Below the pieces are notes generated by a model that saw nothing but the letters and a program-made list of their open reading frames with translations, made no database searches and had not been told where the DNA came from. This document shows positions 17,703 to 28,205 of a DNA stretch of 64,000 bases, one piece after another; the first letter of the stretch is position 1, and each line of letters begins with the position of its first letter. The position numbers were made by a program, and so were the translations under genes. The stretch is from Halapricum salinum (GTDB lineage: Archaea; Halobacteriota; Halobacteria; Halobacteriales; Haloarculaceae), in NCBI RefSeq assembly GCF_004799665.1, contig NZ_CP031310.1, positions 1,666,887-1,730,886 on the forward strand, in the 5' to 3' direction.

Positions 17703-17948
17703 ATGGAGGACTGGGTGGAGACCCTGCTCCGGCTGTCGTCTCACACGTACCTCCTCGCCGCCGTGGTCGGTTTGGGTGTGACGCTGCTGTGGGCCAGACC
17801 GGGATCGGAGACGCTCCGTCTCGGACCGTTGGCACTGGACCTGTACTACATCACGCTCGGCACATTCGGGCTCCTCTTCGTGCTGTCGCTGACCCACGAC
17901 CACGACCCCGAGGTGTACGCTCGCGGCTCCGACGAGGAGTCCGAGTGA
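17703..17948 (+). CDS. Small two-helix membrane protein
   Basis: An 81-residue protein with two hydrophobic helices (about 15-31 and 45-62) and a short acidic tail. The ATG at 17703 follows the start region of the divergent regulator by about 80 bases. Third-position G/C preference matches real genes. I know no function for it. It converges on the Rio1 kinase gene, with 13 bases between stops. Confidence 0.6.
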   Translation: MEDWVETLLRLSSHTYLLAAVVGLGVTLLWARPGSETLRLGPLALDLYYITLGTFGLLFVLSLTHDHDPEVYARGSDEESE

Positions 17949-17961
17949 AATTCCCCGGTCA

Positions 17962-18828
17962 CTACTCGGCGGACTCGTTTTGCTCGTCCTCACCACTCAC
18001 AAATTCGTACAACTGCTCGCCCGTCACGTCCATCCCCTGCCGAGCGAAGAAGTCGGCGACGTTCTCACAGTCGCGTTCGAGGAAGTCACCGGCGTTGGGG
18101 TGGTGTTTCGTGACCGCCTGCCCGAGGTCGATGACGACCAGCTGGCCGTCGTGGAAGACGATGTTGTACTCGCTCAGATCCCCGTGGACGAGGCCGGCGT
18201 CGTAGAGTCGCTGCATGTACTCGGCGACGACTTCGTAGGCAGTCTCGGGGTTCTCGATATGGACTTCGTTGAGTCGCTTGGCGCGGTCACCGTCGGTCGC
18301 GATGTACTCCATCACGAGGACGTTTCGCTCGACGGCGATCGGATTCGGGACGCGGACGCCGGCTTTCTGGGCGCGCTTGAGATTGGCGAATTCCTTGCGG
18401 ACCCAGGCCATCACGACCTTCCGTTTGTCCTGGCCGATCCCCTCGAAGCGCGGGTCGCCGTCGAGATACCCGCGCATGTCCTTGAAGTCGCTCGAATTGA
18501 TCCGGTAAACCTTGACGGCAACCTCCGCCTCGCCGGCTTTGGCCGTGTAGACGTTGGCCTCCTTGCCAGTCGAGATGGGGCCGCCGAAGGCGTCGATGTG
18601 GCCGTCCTGGACGAGTTTGTAGATCGCCGCGTAGGTCGCCTCGTCGAACACCGATTCCTCTAGCTTGAACCGCTCGGTGTCTTTGATGCGCTTGCGGAAT
18701 TCGTTGAACTCGCGGTCGCGCCGCCGCGCGATGCGGTCGGCCTCTGTGTCCTCGACGTCGATCTCCTCCCACTCGTCGCCTGGTGAGTCGACGGCGTCTG
18801 GCTCCACGAGTTCGAACTCGCCTGTCAT
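17962..18828 (-). CDS. rio1: Rio1-type atypical serine/threonine protein kinase
   Basis: A 288-residue RIO kinase. It has the Rio1 nucleotide loop STGKEANVY, a catalytic HGDLSEYN loop and a metal-binding IDLGQAV. RIO kinases act in maturation of the small ribosomal subunit in archaea and eukaryotes. The N-terminal 60 residues form the acidic winged/leader extension usual in haloarchaea, and an acidic tail follows residue 270. It lies downstream of an ABC exporter gene on the same strand, 48 bases away, without evident functional link. Confidence 0.93.
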   Translation of the reverse strand: MTGEFELVEPDAVDSPGDEWEEIDVEDTEADRIARRRDREFNEFRKRIKDTERFKLEESVFDEATYAAIYKLVQDGHIDAFGGPISTGKEANVYTAKAGEAEVAVKVYRINSSDFKDMRGYLDGDPRFEGIGQDKRKVVMAWVRKEFANLKRAQKAGVRVPNPIAVERNVLVMEYIATDGDRAKRLNEVHIENPETAYEVVAEYMQRLYDAGLVHGDLSEYNIVFHDGQLVVIDLGQAVTKHHPNAGDFLERDCENVADFFARQGMDVTGEQLYEFVSGEDEQNESAE

Positions 18829-18876
18829 CTACCCCCGGCTACGACGCCGAGACTCAAAAGAAGCGGGTCTGTTGGA

Positions 18877-20829
<1,953 letters not shown>

Positions 20830-20873
20830 ACCCGTTTCAGGGAACCGTCGGCCAAAAGCCCGTCGCCAACGTG

Positions 20874-21395
20874 TTAGGTGGTCACGTTCGACGGGACGAC
20901 GACCCGATCACCGACGCCGAGTCCAGTGGTGTTGGCGTACCCCTGCGGGACTTCGAGGACATACTTGCCAGTGCCGGGGTAGCGCTGGAGGTCGTCACCG
21001 GGCGTCTTCGAGGGGACGGGCGCGTGCTGGATCGTGGTGACGGTCCCGTTGGGCGCGACGAAGACGATATCGAGAGGAAAGCTCATGTCACGCATGATGA
21101 ACTCGTGGCGGTCTGACTCGGGGAAGACGAACAGCATGCCCTCGCCAGCCTGTAGCGAGTCGGTCTCGCTCAAGCCGACGTAGCGCTCGCGCTCGGTGTC
21201 GGCGATCCGGACGTCGACAGTGGCCAGTTCGGTCCCGTTCTCGTCGGCGAGCGCGACGGTCGCTCGGTCGTAGTCGAGGGGGTGTAACAGTCCCCCGAGT
21301 GGGCCGGTCGGACTGAGCGCCCAGAACCCGATGGCGAGGACGACCAGCCCTAACGCGACGAGCGTGACGAGGCGGTCGCGGTCGGGCCACTCCAT
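20874..21395 (-). CDS. DUF192 family protein, membrane-anchored
   Basis: A 173-residue protein with one N-terminal membrane helix (about 10-27) and an external DUF192 domain. The family motifs are visible: 'ERYVGLSETDSL', 'GMLFVFPE' and 'FIMRDMSFPLDIVFV'. DUF192 domains have a small beta-barrel fold and unknown function; they are common in haloarchaea as secreted or anchored proteins. It lies 44 bases upstream of the exporter gene on the same strand, so the two could be co-transcribed. Confidence 0.85.
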   Translation of the reverse strand: MEWPDRDRLVTLVALGLVVLAIGFWALSPTGPLGGLLHPLDYDRATVALADENGTELATVDVRIADTERERYVGLSETDSLQAGEGMLFVFPESDRHEFIMRDMSFPLDIVFVAPNGTVTTIQHAPVPSKTPGDDLQRYPGTGKYVLEVPQGYANTTGLGVGDRVVVPSNVTT

Positions 21396-21479
21396 GCAGT
21401 TGCGGAGGGGCGGACCCGGGGTAAGGTCGTCGGTCCAGAGAGTAAGCGTTATTCACGCGGCTGGTCAACTCGGAGGTAC

Positions 21480-21553
21480 GGGTCCGTGGTCTAGTTGGTT
21501 ATGACGCGGCCTTTACAAGGCCGAAGCCAGCGGTTCAAATCCGCTCGGGCCCA
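21480..21553 (+). tRNA. tRNA-Val (TAC)
   Basis: The cloverleaf folds completely: acceptor GGGTCCG pairs with CGGGCCC (one G-T pair), the anticodon stem CGGCC/GGCCG holds the loop TTTACAA with anticodon TAC, and the T-arm is GCGG-TTCAAAT-CCGC. The discriminator base is A and no CCA is encoded. No intron is present. A T-rich run follows directly. Confidence 0.95.
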
Positions 21554-21558
21554 TTTTT
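21554..21558 (+). terminator. T-run after tRNA-Val
   Basis: Five consecutive T residues follow the tRNA discriminator base, the usual archaeal RNA polymerase termination signal for short RNAs. Confidence 0.5.
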
Positions 21559-21571
21559 CATATAATTTACA

Positions 21572-23461
21572 TTAATTCGAGCCATCACACGCTCCGGTTC
21601 GTTCCAGCACGACGGCGTAGCCGTAGACGCCGAAGTCCTGGGGATCGCCGTACTGGATCGTCCGGGGGTAGATTCCCGCGCGGACCATGTCCCAGGTCGG
21701 GTCGAACGGCTCGCCGCCGTCACGGAAGGGGGGCTGGGGGCCGAATCGTTCGGCGACTTCGTATGGGTAGGCGCCATTGGCCGAGAGCAGCGATTCGAGG
21801 AAGGTGGGAACGCCAGGTCGGGCCCAGCGGTCCGCGAGTTGGCTGTGGTTCTCGGGGGCGAGCCAGAGCATCGATCGCTGGTAGTTGAGCACGACGTAGT
21901 CGGGACAGCGGTGCTCGATCAGTCGCATCCAGTTGGCGAGCACCATGCCTCGTGTGCCGTCGGTCGGCCGATAGATCGTCCAGCCGTGCGGGACAGCGGC
22001 TTCCTGGGAGTCTCCGGAGTAGGTCTCGACGGTCGCGTTCTCGCCACCGTGTTCGATCAACCACGAGACTGCCTGATCGCGGGGCTGGGTCGCGTACCCA
22101 ACCGTGCCGACGCCCGCGTAGATCGCGGTCGTGACCAGCAGGACGGCTGTCACTCCCTGAAAGAGGCGGTGGGCGTCGACAGCACCGACCGTCCTCGGGC
22201 TGTCGGCCAGCCAGCGCAGCGCCAGCGCGACCAGCACGATCGCGAGCGGGAACATCGGCAGCAAGTGGTGTGTCCGGAAGTACGCCCACGTCGAGAACAC
22301 GGCGGTCATCACGACGATTCCGGCCAGCGCGAGAACCATGCCGTCGGTCTCCAGTGACGGGTCGCTGTCGGCCGACGACTGGCCGCGTAGACGGGCGAGT
22401 GCGGGCGGGAGCACCCGGCGGCCGAGACCGCCGACCGCAGCGACGACGCCACCCAGACAGGCGATCGCGAGCGGCCACCCGAGACCGTTGACCGTCCCGC
22501 GGACGTACCACCACCAGGCCGGACGGCCGAGCCAGCCGTGGCTGTTGGTCTTCTCGTTGGCCACGCGGTCGAGCCGGTCGAGCAGGACCTCGTGCCCGTT
22601 GAGAACGACGCTCGGGAACGCGAGGTACATGACCGCCAGCGCGACGACGGGCCCGCCGATGAGGACGCCCGGCCGGGCGAGTGCTCGAACGGGGTCGTCG
22701 GCCCGCCTCGCGTGGAGCAAGTAGGCCATCCCGAGCATCACGGCGGTGATCCCGGCGGTCGGCTTGAACGCGATCGCCAGCCCGCCGACGGCGCTGCCCC
22801 AGAGGAACAGCCGTCGAGACCCGGTCTCGACGTACCGGATCGCGAGGTAGAACGCCAGCAGGATACAGAACAGCGCGGGGACGTCCTCGCCGGCCTCGTG
22901 ACCGAGGAAGATCAGTCCCCAGGTCAGCGCCAGTAGTAGCGCGGCCAGTCGTCCCGTCGCACGGTCGCGAAGTTTCGTCCCGATCCGGTACAGCAGATAG
23001 ACACAGCCGACCGCCAGCAGGGCGTTGACCAACCGGGCCGGCAGAACCGTCGCCCACCACAGCCACGCCGGAATCGCTTGCCAGTGGGCGTAGAAGTCGG
23101 TCCCGAGGGCTCCAAGGAGGTCCGAGAAGACGTGCCCGTCACCGATCGCGAAGGTGAGCACGATCGCCGGCAGCGCTACGAGGCCGTAGAGATACAGCGT
23201 CGGCCCGAACACACGCCAGTAGGAGGTTCCGTCCTGAAGCGCCTCGAGCGTGAGCCCGTCGTCGGCAACGAACCCGGCGACTTCCATCGAGTCGACGACC
23301 CGCCAGCGTTCGTCACGGGTCGCGAAGTTCGGCAGGCGATGCCAGATCCAGAACGTCGCAAGCACCGCCGACACCAGGAGGATGTACTTCAGATAGGGGT
23401 CTGCCGCCAGATCCTCTCGGAACTGATCGCTGGCGCGTTCGAGCGGGGAGGGCAGCCACAT
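21572..23461 (-). CDS. Multi-spanning glycosyltransferase-family 39-like membrane protein
   Basis: About 629 residues with roughly ten hydrophobic helices in the first 430 residues and a soluble C-terminal domain. The 'NFATRDERWRV' segment after the first helix and the aromatic-rich first external loop resemble GT-C fold enzymes of the PMT/ArnT type (GT39, DUF2298-like), which move sugars from polyprenyl-phosphate donors on the outer face of the membrane. The usual catalytic acidic residue would be the Asp/Glu of the DER triplet. I chose the ATG at 23461 over a GTG at 23467. It is divergent from the GT2 gene that makes such donors, about 140 bases away. Confidence 0.75.
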   Translation of the reverse strand: MWLPSPLERASDQFREDLAADPYLKYILLVSAVLATFWIWHRLPNFATRDERWRVVDSMEVAGFVADDGLTLEALQDGTSYWRVFGPTLYLYGLVALPAIVLTFAIGDGHVFSDLLGALGTDFYAHWQAIPAWLWWATVLPARLVNALLAVGCVYLLYRIGTKLRDRATGRLAALLLALTWGLIFLGHEAGEDVPALFCILLAFYLAIRYVETGSRRLFLWGSAVGGLAIAFKPTAGITAVMLGMAYLLHARRADDPVRALARPGVLIGGPVVALAVMYLAFPSVVLNGHEVLLDRLDRVANEKTNSHGWLGRPAWWWYVRGTVNGLGWPLAIACLGGVVAAVGGLGRRVLPPALARLRGQSSADSDPSLETDGMVLALAGIVVMTAVFSTWAYFRTHHLLPMFPLAIVLVALALRWLADSPRTVGAVDAHRLFQGVTAVLLVTTAIYAGVGTVGYATQPRDQAVSWLIEHGGENATVETYSGDSQEAAVPHGWTIYRPTDGTRGMVLANWMRLIEHRCPDYVVLNYQRSMLWLAPENHSQLADRWARPGVPTFLESLLSANGAYPYEVAERFGPQPPFRDGGEPFDPTWDMVRAGIYPRTIQYGDPQDFGVYGYAVVLERTGACDGSN

Positions 23462-23604
23462 CACCACCAGCTATCCGACGACGATACAAAAAGACAGTCG
23501 CTCTGGGATCGTCTCGGAACCGACGTCGTTCCGGGATCGTCTCGAAATCGTTAATTGAACGCGACAGGTACGGTCTGACAGTTCCCTCGGGAGCCAGGTA
23601 CGAA

Positions 23605-24342
23605 ATGTCTGCTCAATCGACCCACGACGGTGTGTCTGTCGACACCCAGCGCCAGCAGGCCGAGCTGTCGGTACTCGCGATCGTGCCCGCCTACAACGAG
23701 GCCGGAACGATCGCGGACGTCGTCAGCGAGACCCGGGCGTACGTCGACAAGGTCGTCGTGATCGACGACGCCAGCACGGACGACACCGCCGAGACGGCCC
23801 GGGAAGTCGCCGATGGCGTGGTCTCGCTACCCAAGAACATGGGTGTCGGCGGGGCCGTCCACACCGGTTATCTCGTCGGCACCCGCGAGCACTTCGACGT
23901 CGTCGTCCAGATCGACGGCGACGGCCAGCACGACCCCGCGGACATCCCCCGGCTGCTGGCCAAGGTCGTCGAGGAAGACGCCGACATGGTGATCGGCAGT
24001 CGGTTCCTCAACGACAGCTACAAGGAGTACAGCCTGGTCCGGCGGGCCGGCATCCGGTTTTTCACCTGGGAAGTCAACGCCCTGAGCGACCTGAATATCA
24101 CCGACGTCACCAGCGGCTTCCGGGCGTACACGACCGAACTCCTCGCGGATCTCTCCCGGCCCGAGAACAGCCACTGGGCGCTCGAACAGACCCTCGAAGC
24201 CTCTCGGAAGGGCTACAAGATCGTCGAGATCTCGACGCCGATGCCCCCGGAGACCGACGGCTCGCAGTTCGACCTCGGCACGTTTCTGAAGTACCCGCCG
24301 CGGATGCTCAAGACCACGCTGAAGGTGCTACTGTTCCGATGA
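23605..24342 (+). CDS. Family 2 glycosyltransferase (dolichyl-phosphate sugar synthase type)
   Basis: A 245-residue GT-A enzyme. It has the opening 'AIVPAYNEAGTIADVV', 'VVIDDASTDDT' and the metal-binding motif QIDGDGQHDP. This is the DPM1/AglJ-like type, which transfers a sugar from a nucleotide donor to polyprenyl phosphate. No membrane helix is present; the adjacent DUF2304 membrane protein, whose start overlaps this stop (ATGA at 24339-24342), may anchor it. It heads a tightly overlapping four-gene operon. Confidence 0.88.
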   Translation: MSAQSTHDGVSVDTQRQQAELSVLAIVPAYNEAGTIADVVSETRAYVDKVVVIDDASTDDTAETAREVADGVVSLPKNMGVGGAVHTGYLVGTREHFDVVVQIDGDGQHDPADIPRLLAKVVEEDADMVIGSRFLNDSYKEYSLVRRAGIRFFTWEVNALSDLNITDVTSGFRAYTTELLADLSRPENSHWALEQTLEASRKGYKIVEISTPMPPETDGSQFDLGTFLKYPPRMLKTTLKVLLFR

Positions 24343-24731
24343 CCGGACTCGCACTCGCGCCGATCCACGTGATCGGTGTGATCGCCGGACTCGCGTTGCT
24401 CTACCAGAGTTATCGGCTGGTCAGCGATCGCAAGGAGGGCGTCTTCGAGTTCCTCCTGTGGGCCGGCTTCGGCGTCGCGCTGCTCGTCATCTCGGTCGGG
24501 AGCGCGATCACGAGTGTCGATCTGCTCGGCGGACTGGAAGGCGCGATGGCACTGCTTGGGTTCGCTCGCGGTCCCGAGTCGGTCCTGTTCGTCTCGAATC
24601 TCCTCCTGTTGTTCCTGGTCTTCTACAGCTACATCCAGCTCGTCGAGAGTCGCAAGCAGCTGTCGGATCTCAACCAGGAGCTGGCACTGTTGCGCTACGA
24701 CCTCGATCAGCGGACCGACGACGATGACTGA
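24339..24731 (+). CDS. DUF2304 family membrane protein
   Basis: A 130-residue protein with three hydrophobic helices followed by a short coiled-coil-like tail rich in Leu, Asn and Gln. The fold and length match DUF2304 proteins, which are usually encoded directly after GT2 polyprenyl-phosphate glycosyltransferases. It overlaps both neighbours (4 bases upstream, 8 bases downstream). Function is unknown; an anchor or partner of the GT2 enzyme is the natural guess. Confidence 0.8.
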   Translation: MTGLALAPIHVIGVIAGLALLYQSYRLVSDRKEGVFEFLLWAGFGVALLVISVGSAITSVDLLGGLEGAMALLGFARGPESVLFVSNLLLLFLVFYSYIQLVESRKQLSDLNQELALLRYDLDQRTDDDD

Positions 24732-25557
24732 GATGCCCAGTGCCGTGCTCTCGATCGACTTCGAGAGCTTCGCGCACACGCCCGCCTACCGGAGCGCCAG
24801 CGGCTCGATTCCCGATCCCGAAGCCGTCGGCCCGGGCACGATGGAGCGCCTGCTCTCGACCCTGGAGGAGTACGACGCCGACGCGACCTTTTTCGTCGTC
24901 TCTGACGTCGCCCAGCGCGACCCCGACCGGATCGTCGCCGCGGCCGAGGCCGGCCACGAAATCGCCTCGCATACGCATACCCATCCACTCCTGACCGACT
25001 GCACGCCCGACCAGCGGCGCGAGGAACTCGAACGCTCCCGAGCGGTCCTGGAGTCGGTGACTGGCGTCGAGGTCGACGGCTTTCGCGCGCCGGCGTTCGA
25101 CTTCGGCGACGATCACTTCGAGTTGCTCGCCGAGGCGGGCTACAGCTACGATTCGAGCGTCGCGCCCTGTCGGTCGATCCCCGGTTGGTACGGCGGTGAG
25201 TGGGGCGTCCACGAGCCGACGCCCGCGAGCGACCTCAGCCCGGGCGCACCCGAGTCGCTGACCGAACTGCCTATTGCCGTGATGCCCGGGATCGGCCTGC
25301 CCCTGACGGGTACCTGGATCCGGTTTTTCGGCGTCCATTACACGCTGCTCGGGATGCAACTACTCGCTCGCAGGGGAATCACGCCGGTCCTGTACGTCCA
25401 CCCCTGGGAACTGGCGACGTTGCCGAACGTCGAAGGGGTCCCGAAGCGCGTGTACGTCCGGACGGGCGCGTGGATGTGGCGGGCGATCGAACGCATCCTC
25501 GCGAGCGACTTCGAATTCGTCACCGCTCGCGAGGTTGTGGAGGCGAGCAATGAGTGA
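24724..25557 (+). CDS. Polysaccharide deacetylase family protein
   Basis: A 277-residue NodB-fold enzyme. It opens with 'VLSIDFESFAH' (the first catalytic Asp-containing motif), then 'TFFVVSDVA', the metal-binding SHTHTHP histidines and 'FRAPAFDFGDDHFELL' with the conserved Arg. These enzymes remove N-acetyl groups from glycans, using a metal. No signal peptide is visible, so it may act on cytoplasmic lipid-linked sugars. It overlaps the DUF2304 gene by 8 bases and the flippase-like gene by 8 bases, indicating coupled translation. Confidence 0.85.
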   Translation: MTEMPSAVLSIDFESFAHTPAYRSASGSIPDPEAVGPGTMERLLSTLEEYDADATFFVVSDVAQRDPDRIVAAAEAGHEIASHTHTHPLLTDCTPDQRREELERSRAVLESVTGVEVDGFRAPAFDFGDDHFELLAEAGYSYDSSVAPCRSIPGWYGGEWGVHEPTPASDLSPGAPESLTELPIAVMPGIGLPLTGTWIRFFGVHYTLLGMQLLARRGITPVLYVHPWELATLPNVEGVPKRVYVRTGAWMWRAIERILASDFEFVTAREVVEASNE

Positions 25558-26575
25558 TCTCAGAGGGCGGCTGCTATGGCTCCTCCGGTACGGTATCGGC
25601 TTCGTCGCGCTTGGCTGGCTCGTCTGGCAGGCCGATTGGGGGATCATCCTCGAACGGCTGTCGGGGATGGCCCCTGCGGCTGTCGCGGTCGTCCTCGGCG
25701 CGTCAGTGCTGGGGACGGTCGCGCAGTTCTGGAACTGGCACGTGCTGTTGAACCGTCTGCAGCCGACGCCGTTTCGTGCGGCCGCCGGTGTCATGCTCAC
25801 GGTCAGGTTTGTCAACCATCTCACGCCCTCCCAGGCAGTGGGGAAGTCCCTCGCACCGGCGGTGTTGCGCCAGTACACTGGCTACTCCTGGGGGACGGTC
25901 GTCGCGGTCGCGACGCTCCATACGGCGCTGTTCGCGCTGCTGTACGGAATCGTCGCCTTCGCCGGATTGGCCGCCTTTGCTACAGAGTTGTCGGTCGGTC
26001 TCCTGTTGGTGATCGCCGCCTCTGCGGGGCTGTACCTGGTCGTCGGTCCCCTCTTGCTGGTGGCCGGGGCTCGCCTCGGTGGAGCGGCGACGCTCGCCGA
26101 CGGCCTCCGTCGACGGACGCCGATCGATCGACTGCCCTACGCCGAGGTCGTCCTCACGACGATGGTCGACGCGTTGCCGGATATCGGGGCCGAGACGGCC
26201 GAGACACTCTCGAAACTCCGCCGTGATCCGATCGCTGTCGGCGGCTACGTCCTCGGATGGTCGGTCGCGCTGCTGGCCATGCCTGCACTGCGGGTGTGGC
26301 TGTTGCTCTCGGCGGCAGGCGTGGAGTTCACTCCGCTGTATCTGTTGCCACTGGCGCTGGTGACCGCCTACGCCGTGACACTGCTGCCGATCACGCCCGG
26401 TGGGATCGGCGTCGCCGAGGCCTCCGCCACGCTGGTGCTGGCCGCACTGGGCGTCCCGGCCGCCATCGCCGGCCCGACCATCCTCATCGATCGGTTTCTG
26501 GGGACGTATCTTCCTGCGGTGATCGGCTGGTATCCGACGATGCGGCTCGGGCTGCCGTGGGAGAGCACGGAGTAG
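25550..26575 (+). CDS. Lysylphosphatidylglycerol synthase-transmembrane/UPF0104 flippase-like protein
   Basis: A 341-residue membrane protein with about eight helices. It has the family landmarks 'VNHLTPSQAVGKSLAP' and 'LPITPGGIGVAEA', typical of the MprF flippase domain and the UPF0104/AglD C-terminal family. These proteins are thought to flip lipids or lipid-linked intermediates across the membrane. It is the last gene of the overlapping operon beginning with GT2 and is followed after about 70 bases by the phosphodiesterase-superfamily gene on the same strand. Confidence 0.85.
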   Translation: MSDLRGRLLWLLRYGIGFVALGWLVWQADWGIILERLSGMAPAAVAVVLGASVLGTVAQFWNWHVLLNRLQPTPFRAAAGVMLTVRFVNHLTPSQAVGKSLAPAVLRQYTGYSWGTVVAVATLHTALFALLYGIVAFAGLAAFATELSVGLLLVIAASAGLYLVVGPLLLVAGARLGGAATLADGLRRRTPIDRLPYAEVVLTTMVDALPDIGAETAETLSKLRRDPIAVGGYVLGWSVALLAMPALRVWLLLSAAGVEFTPLYLLPLALVTAYAVTLLPITPGGIGVAEASATLVLAALGVPAAIAGPTILIDRFLGTYLPAVIGWYPTMRLGLPWESTE

Positions 26576-26644
26576 CCCCACTCTGAAGTCGAGTCCGAGA
26601 CGGAAGTGGACAGACATTTCACAGCCGACCGGATACTCCCAGCC

Positions 26645-28186
26645 ATGACTCGAACGTTCGTCCTGGGACTCGACGGCGCGAGCTGGCGGCTGTTAGAGCC
26701 GTGGATCGAGGCCGGCGAGCTCCCCAACATCGCGGCGCTCCGCGACTCGGGCACCTGGGCCGAGAGTCGCAGTTGCCTCCCGCCCGTGACGTTCCCCAAC
26801 TGGAAGTGCTACGCCTCCGGGAAGAATCCCGGCGGCTTCGGCGTCTTCTGGTTCGAGAAGGTCGACCTCGAAAACGGGGAAATTTCGGTCTGCAACGGCA
26901 GCGACTTCGACACGCCCGAACTGTGGGACTACCTCAACGACGAGGGCCAGACGGCAGGTGTGATGAACATGCCATCGACGTACCCGCCGCGGGACATCGA
27001 GGAGTTCATGGTTTCTGGTGGACCGGACGCCGTCGAAGGCGAGTATCGTTCCCTGGAGGAGGGCTACACCCAGCCGCCTGAACTGGCAAGCGAACTCGAA
27101 GACCGCTTCGGCTATCGCGTCCACCCCGACCCCCTGCTATCCAGCAACGACGAAACAGGTGCAGAAGTCGACGCGATTCTCGACCTCTTCGAGGCGCGCC
27201 TGGAGGCTGCGGTCACGCTGTTCGAGGAGCGAAACCTCGATTTCACCCATCTCACCCTCTTTTATCTGAACGTCTTGCATCACTTCTTCTGGGACGCCGA
27301 ACCCACCAAACGGGGCTGGAAGATCGTCGACGAGTGGGTCGGCCGGCTCGATAATCTCGAAGACACCGACATCATCCTGATGTCCGATCACGGGGCCGCC
27401 GCGACCCAGACAGAATTCTACGTCAACGAGTGGCTCGCCCAGAACGGCTACCAGACCCGGACCGGGAGCGTCGACACCTACTTCCAGCGGATCGGCGTGA
27501 CCCGCGAGAACGCCCTGGCGGTCGCAAAGCGCCTCGGGATGGTCGATTTCCTCTCGAAAGTCGTCCCCGAGCGCGTCCAGCAACTGGTTCCACAGGAAGC
27601 CGGGGTCAAGCGCGGGCGGAAACTCGACGCCATCGACCTCCCCGAGACGAAAGCCGTCGCCAGCGCACAGGGCCCGATCTACGTCAACCCCGCCTACGAC
27701 GTCGATTCGGTGGCCGAGAGCCTGATCGAGGACCTCCGAGAGCTGGAAGACGAGCACGGCCCGCTGTTCACGAACGTCTATCGCGGCGAGGAGATCTACA
27801 GCGGCCCCTACCTCGAGGAAGCGCCGGAGGTCGTCGTCGAGCAGCGCCCCGGCGTCCACGTCAACGACGGCATGGGCGGCGGCGAAATCACGACCGAACC
27901 CGCTCGCTGGGCTGCCGAAAACACCAATACCGGAATCTTCGTCGCCTCCGGTCCCTCCTTCGAGGCCGGCGGCGAGCACGAGCAGATCTCGATCACGGAC
28001 ATGGCTCCGACCATCCTCGCCAGCGCGGACGCGGCGATCCCGACGGATATGGTCGGCGACGTACTCGATATCTTCAGCGAAGAACCCGACGTCGAGAACC
28101 GCGAGCCACTGACGGACACGGGCCAGCGCTCGGCCGCTGGCGACGACGTCACCGAGCGACTCGAGCAATTGGGCTACATGGAGTAG
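26645..28186 (+). CDS. Alkaline phosphatase-superfamily phosphodiesterase/nucleotide pyrophosphatase
   Basis: A 513-residue metalloenzyme of the alkaline phosphatase fold. It has the first metal Asp in 'LGLDGASW', the putative nucleophile in 'PPVTFPNW', the 'LMSDHGAA' metal motif, and a C-terminal His/Asp region ('TDMAPTIL'). Family members hydrolyse phosphodiesters or transfer phosphoethanolamine-like groups. No signal peptide or membrane segment is seen. The ATG at 26645 lies directly before the first strand. It follows the flippase-like gene on the same strand and may process the lipid-linked product of that operon. Confidence 0.82.
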   Translation: MTRTFVLGLDGASWRLLEPWIEAGELPNIAALRDSGTWAESRSCLPPVTFPNWKCYASGKNPGGFGVFWFEKVDLENGEISVCNGSDFDTPELWDYLNDEGQTAGVMNMPSTYPPRDIEEFMVSGGPDAVEGEYRSLEEGYTQPPELASELEDRFGYRVHPDPLLSSNDETGAEVDAILDLFEARLEAAVTLFEERNLDFTHLTLFYLNVLHHFFWDAEPTKRGWKIVDEWVGRLDNLEDTDIILMSDHGAAATQTEFYVNEWLAQNGYQTRTGSVDTYFQRIGVTRENALAVAKRLGMVDFLSKVVPERVQQLVPQEAGVKRGRKLDAIDLPETKAVASAQGPIYVNPAYDVDSVAESLIEDLRELEDEHGPLFTNVYRGEEIYSGPYLEEAPEVVVEQRPGVHVNDGMGGGEITTEPARWAAENTNTGIFVASGPSFEAGGEHEQISITDMAPTILASADAAIPTDMVGDVLDIFSEEPDVENREPLTDTGQRSAAGDDVTERLEQLGYME

Positions 28187-28205
28187 CGAGACGCCGCCCT
28201 CCTTC

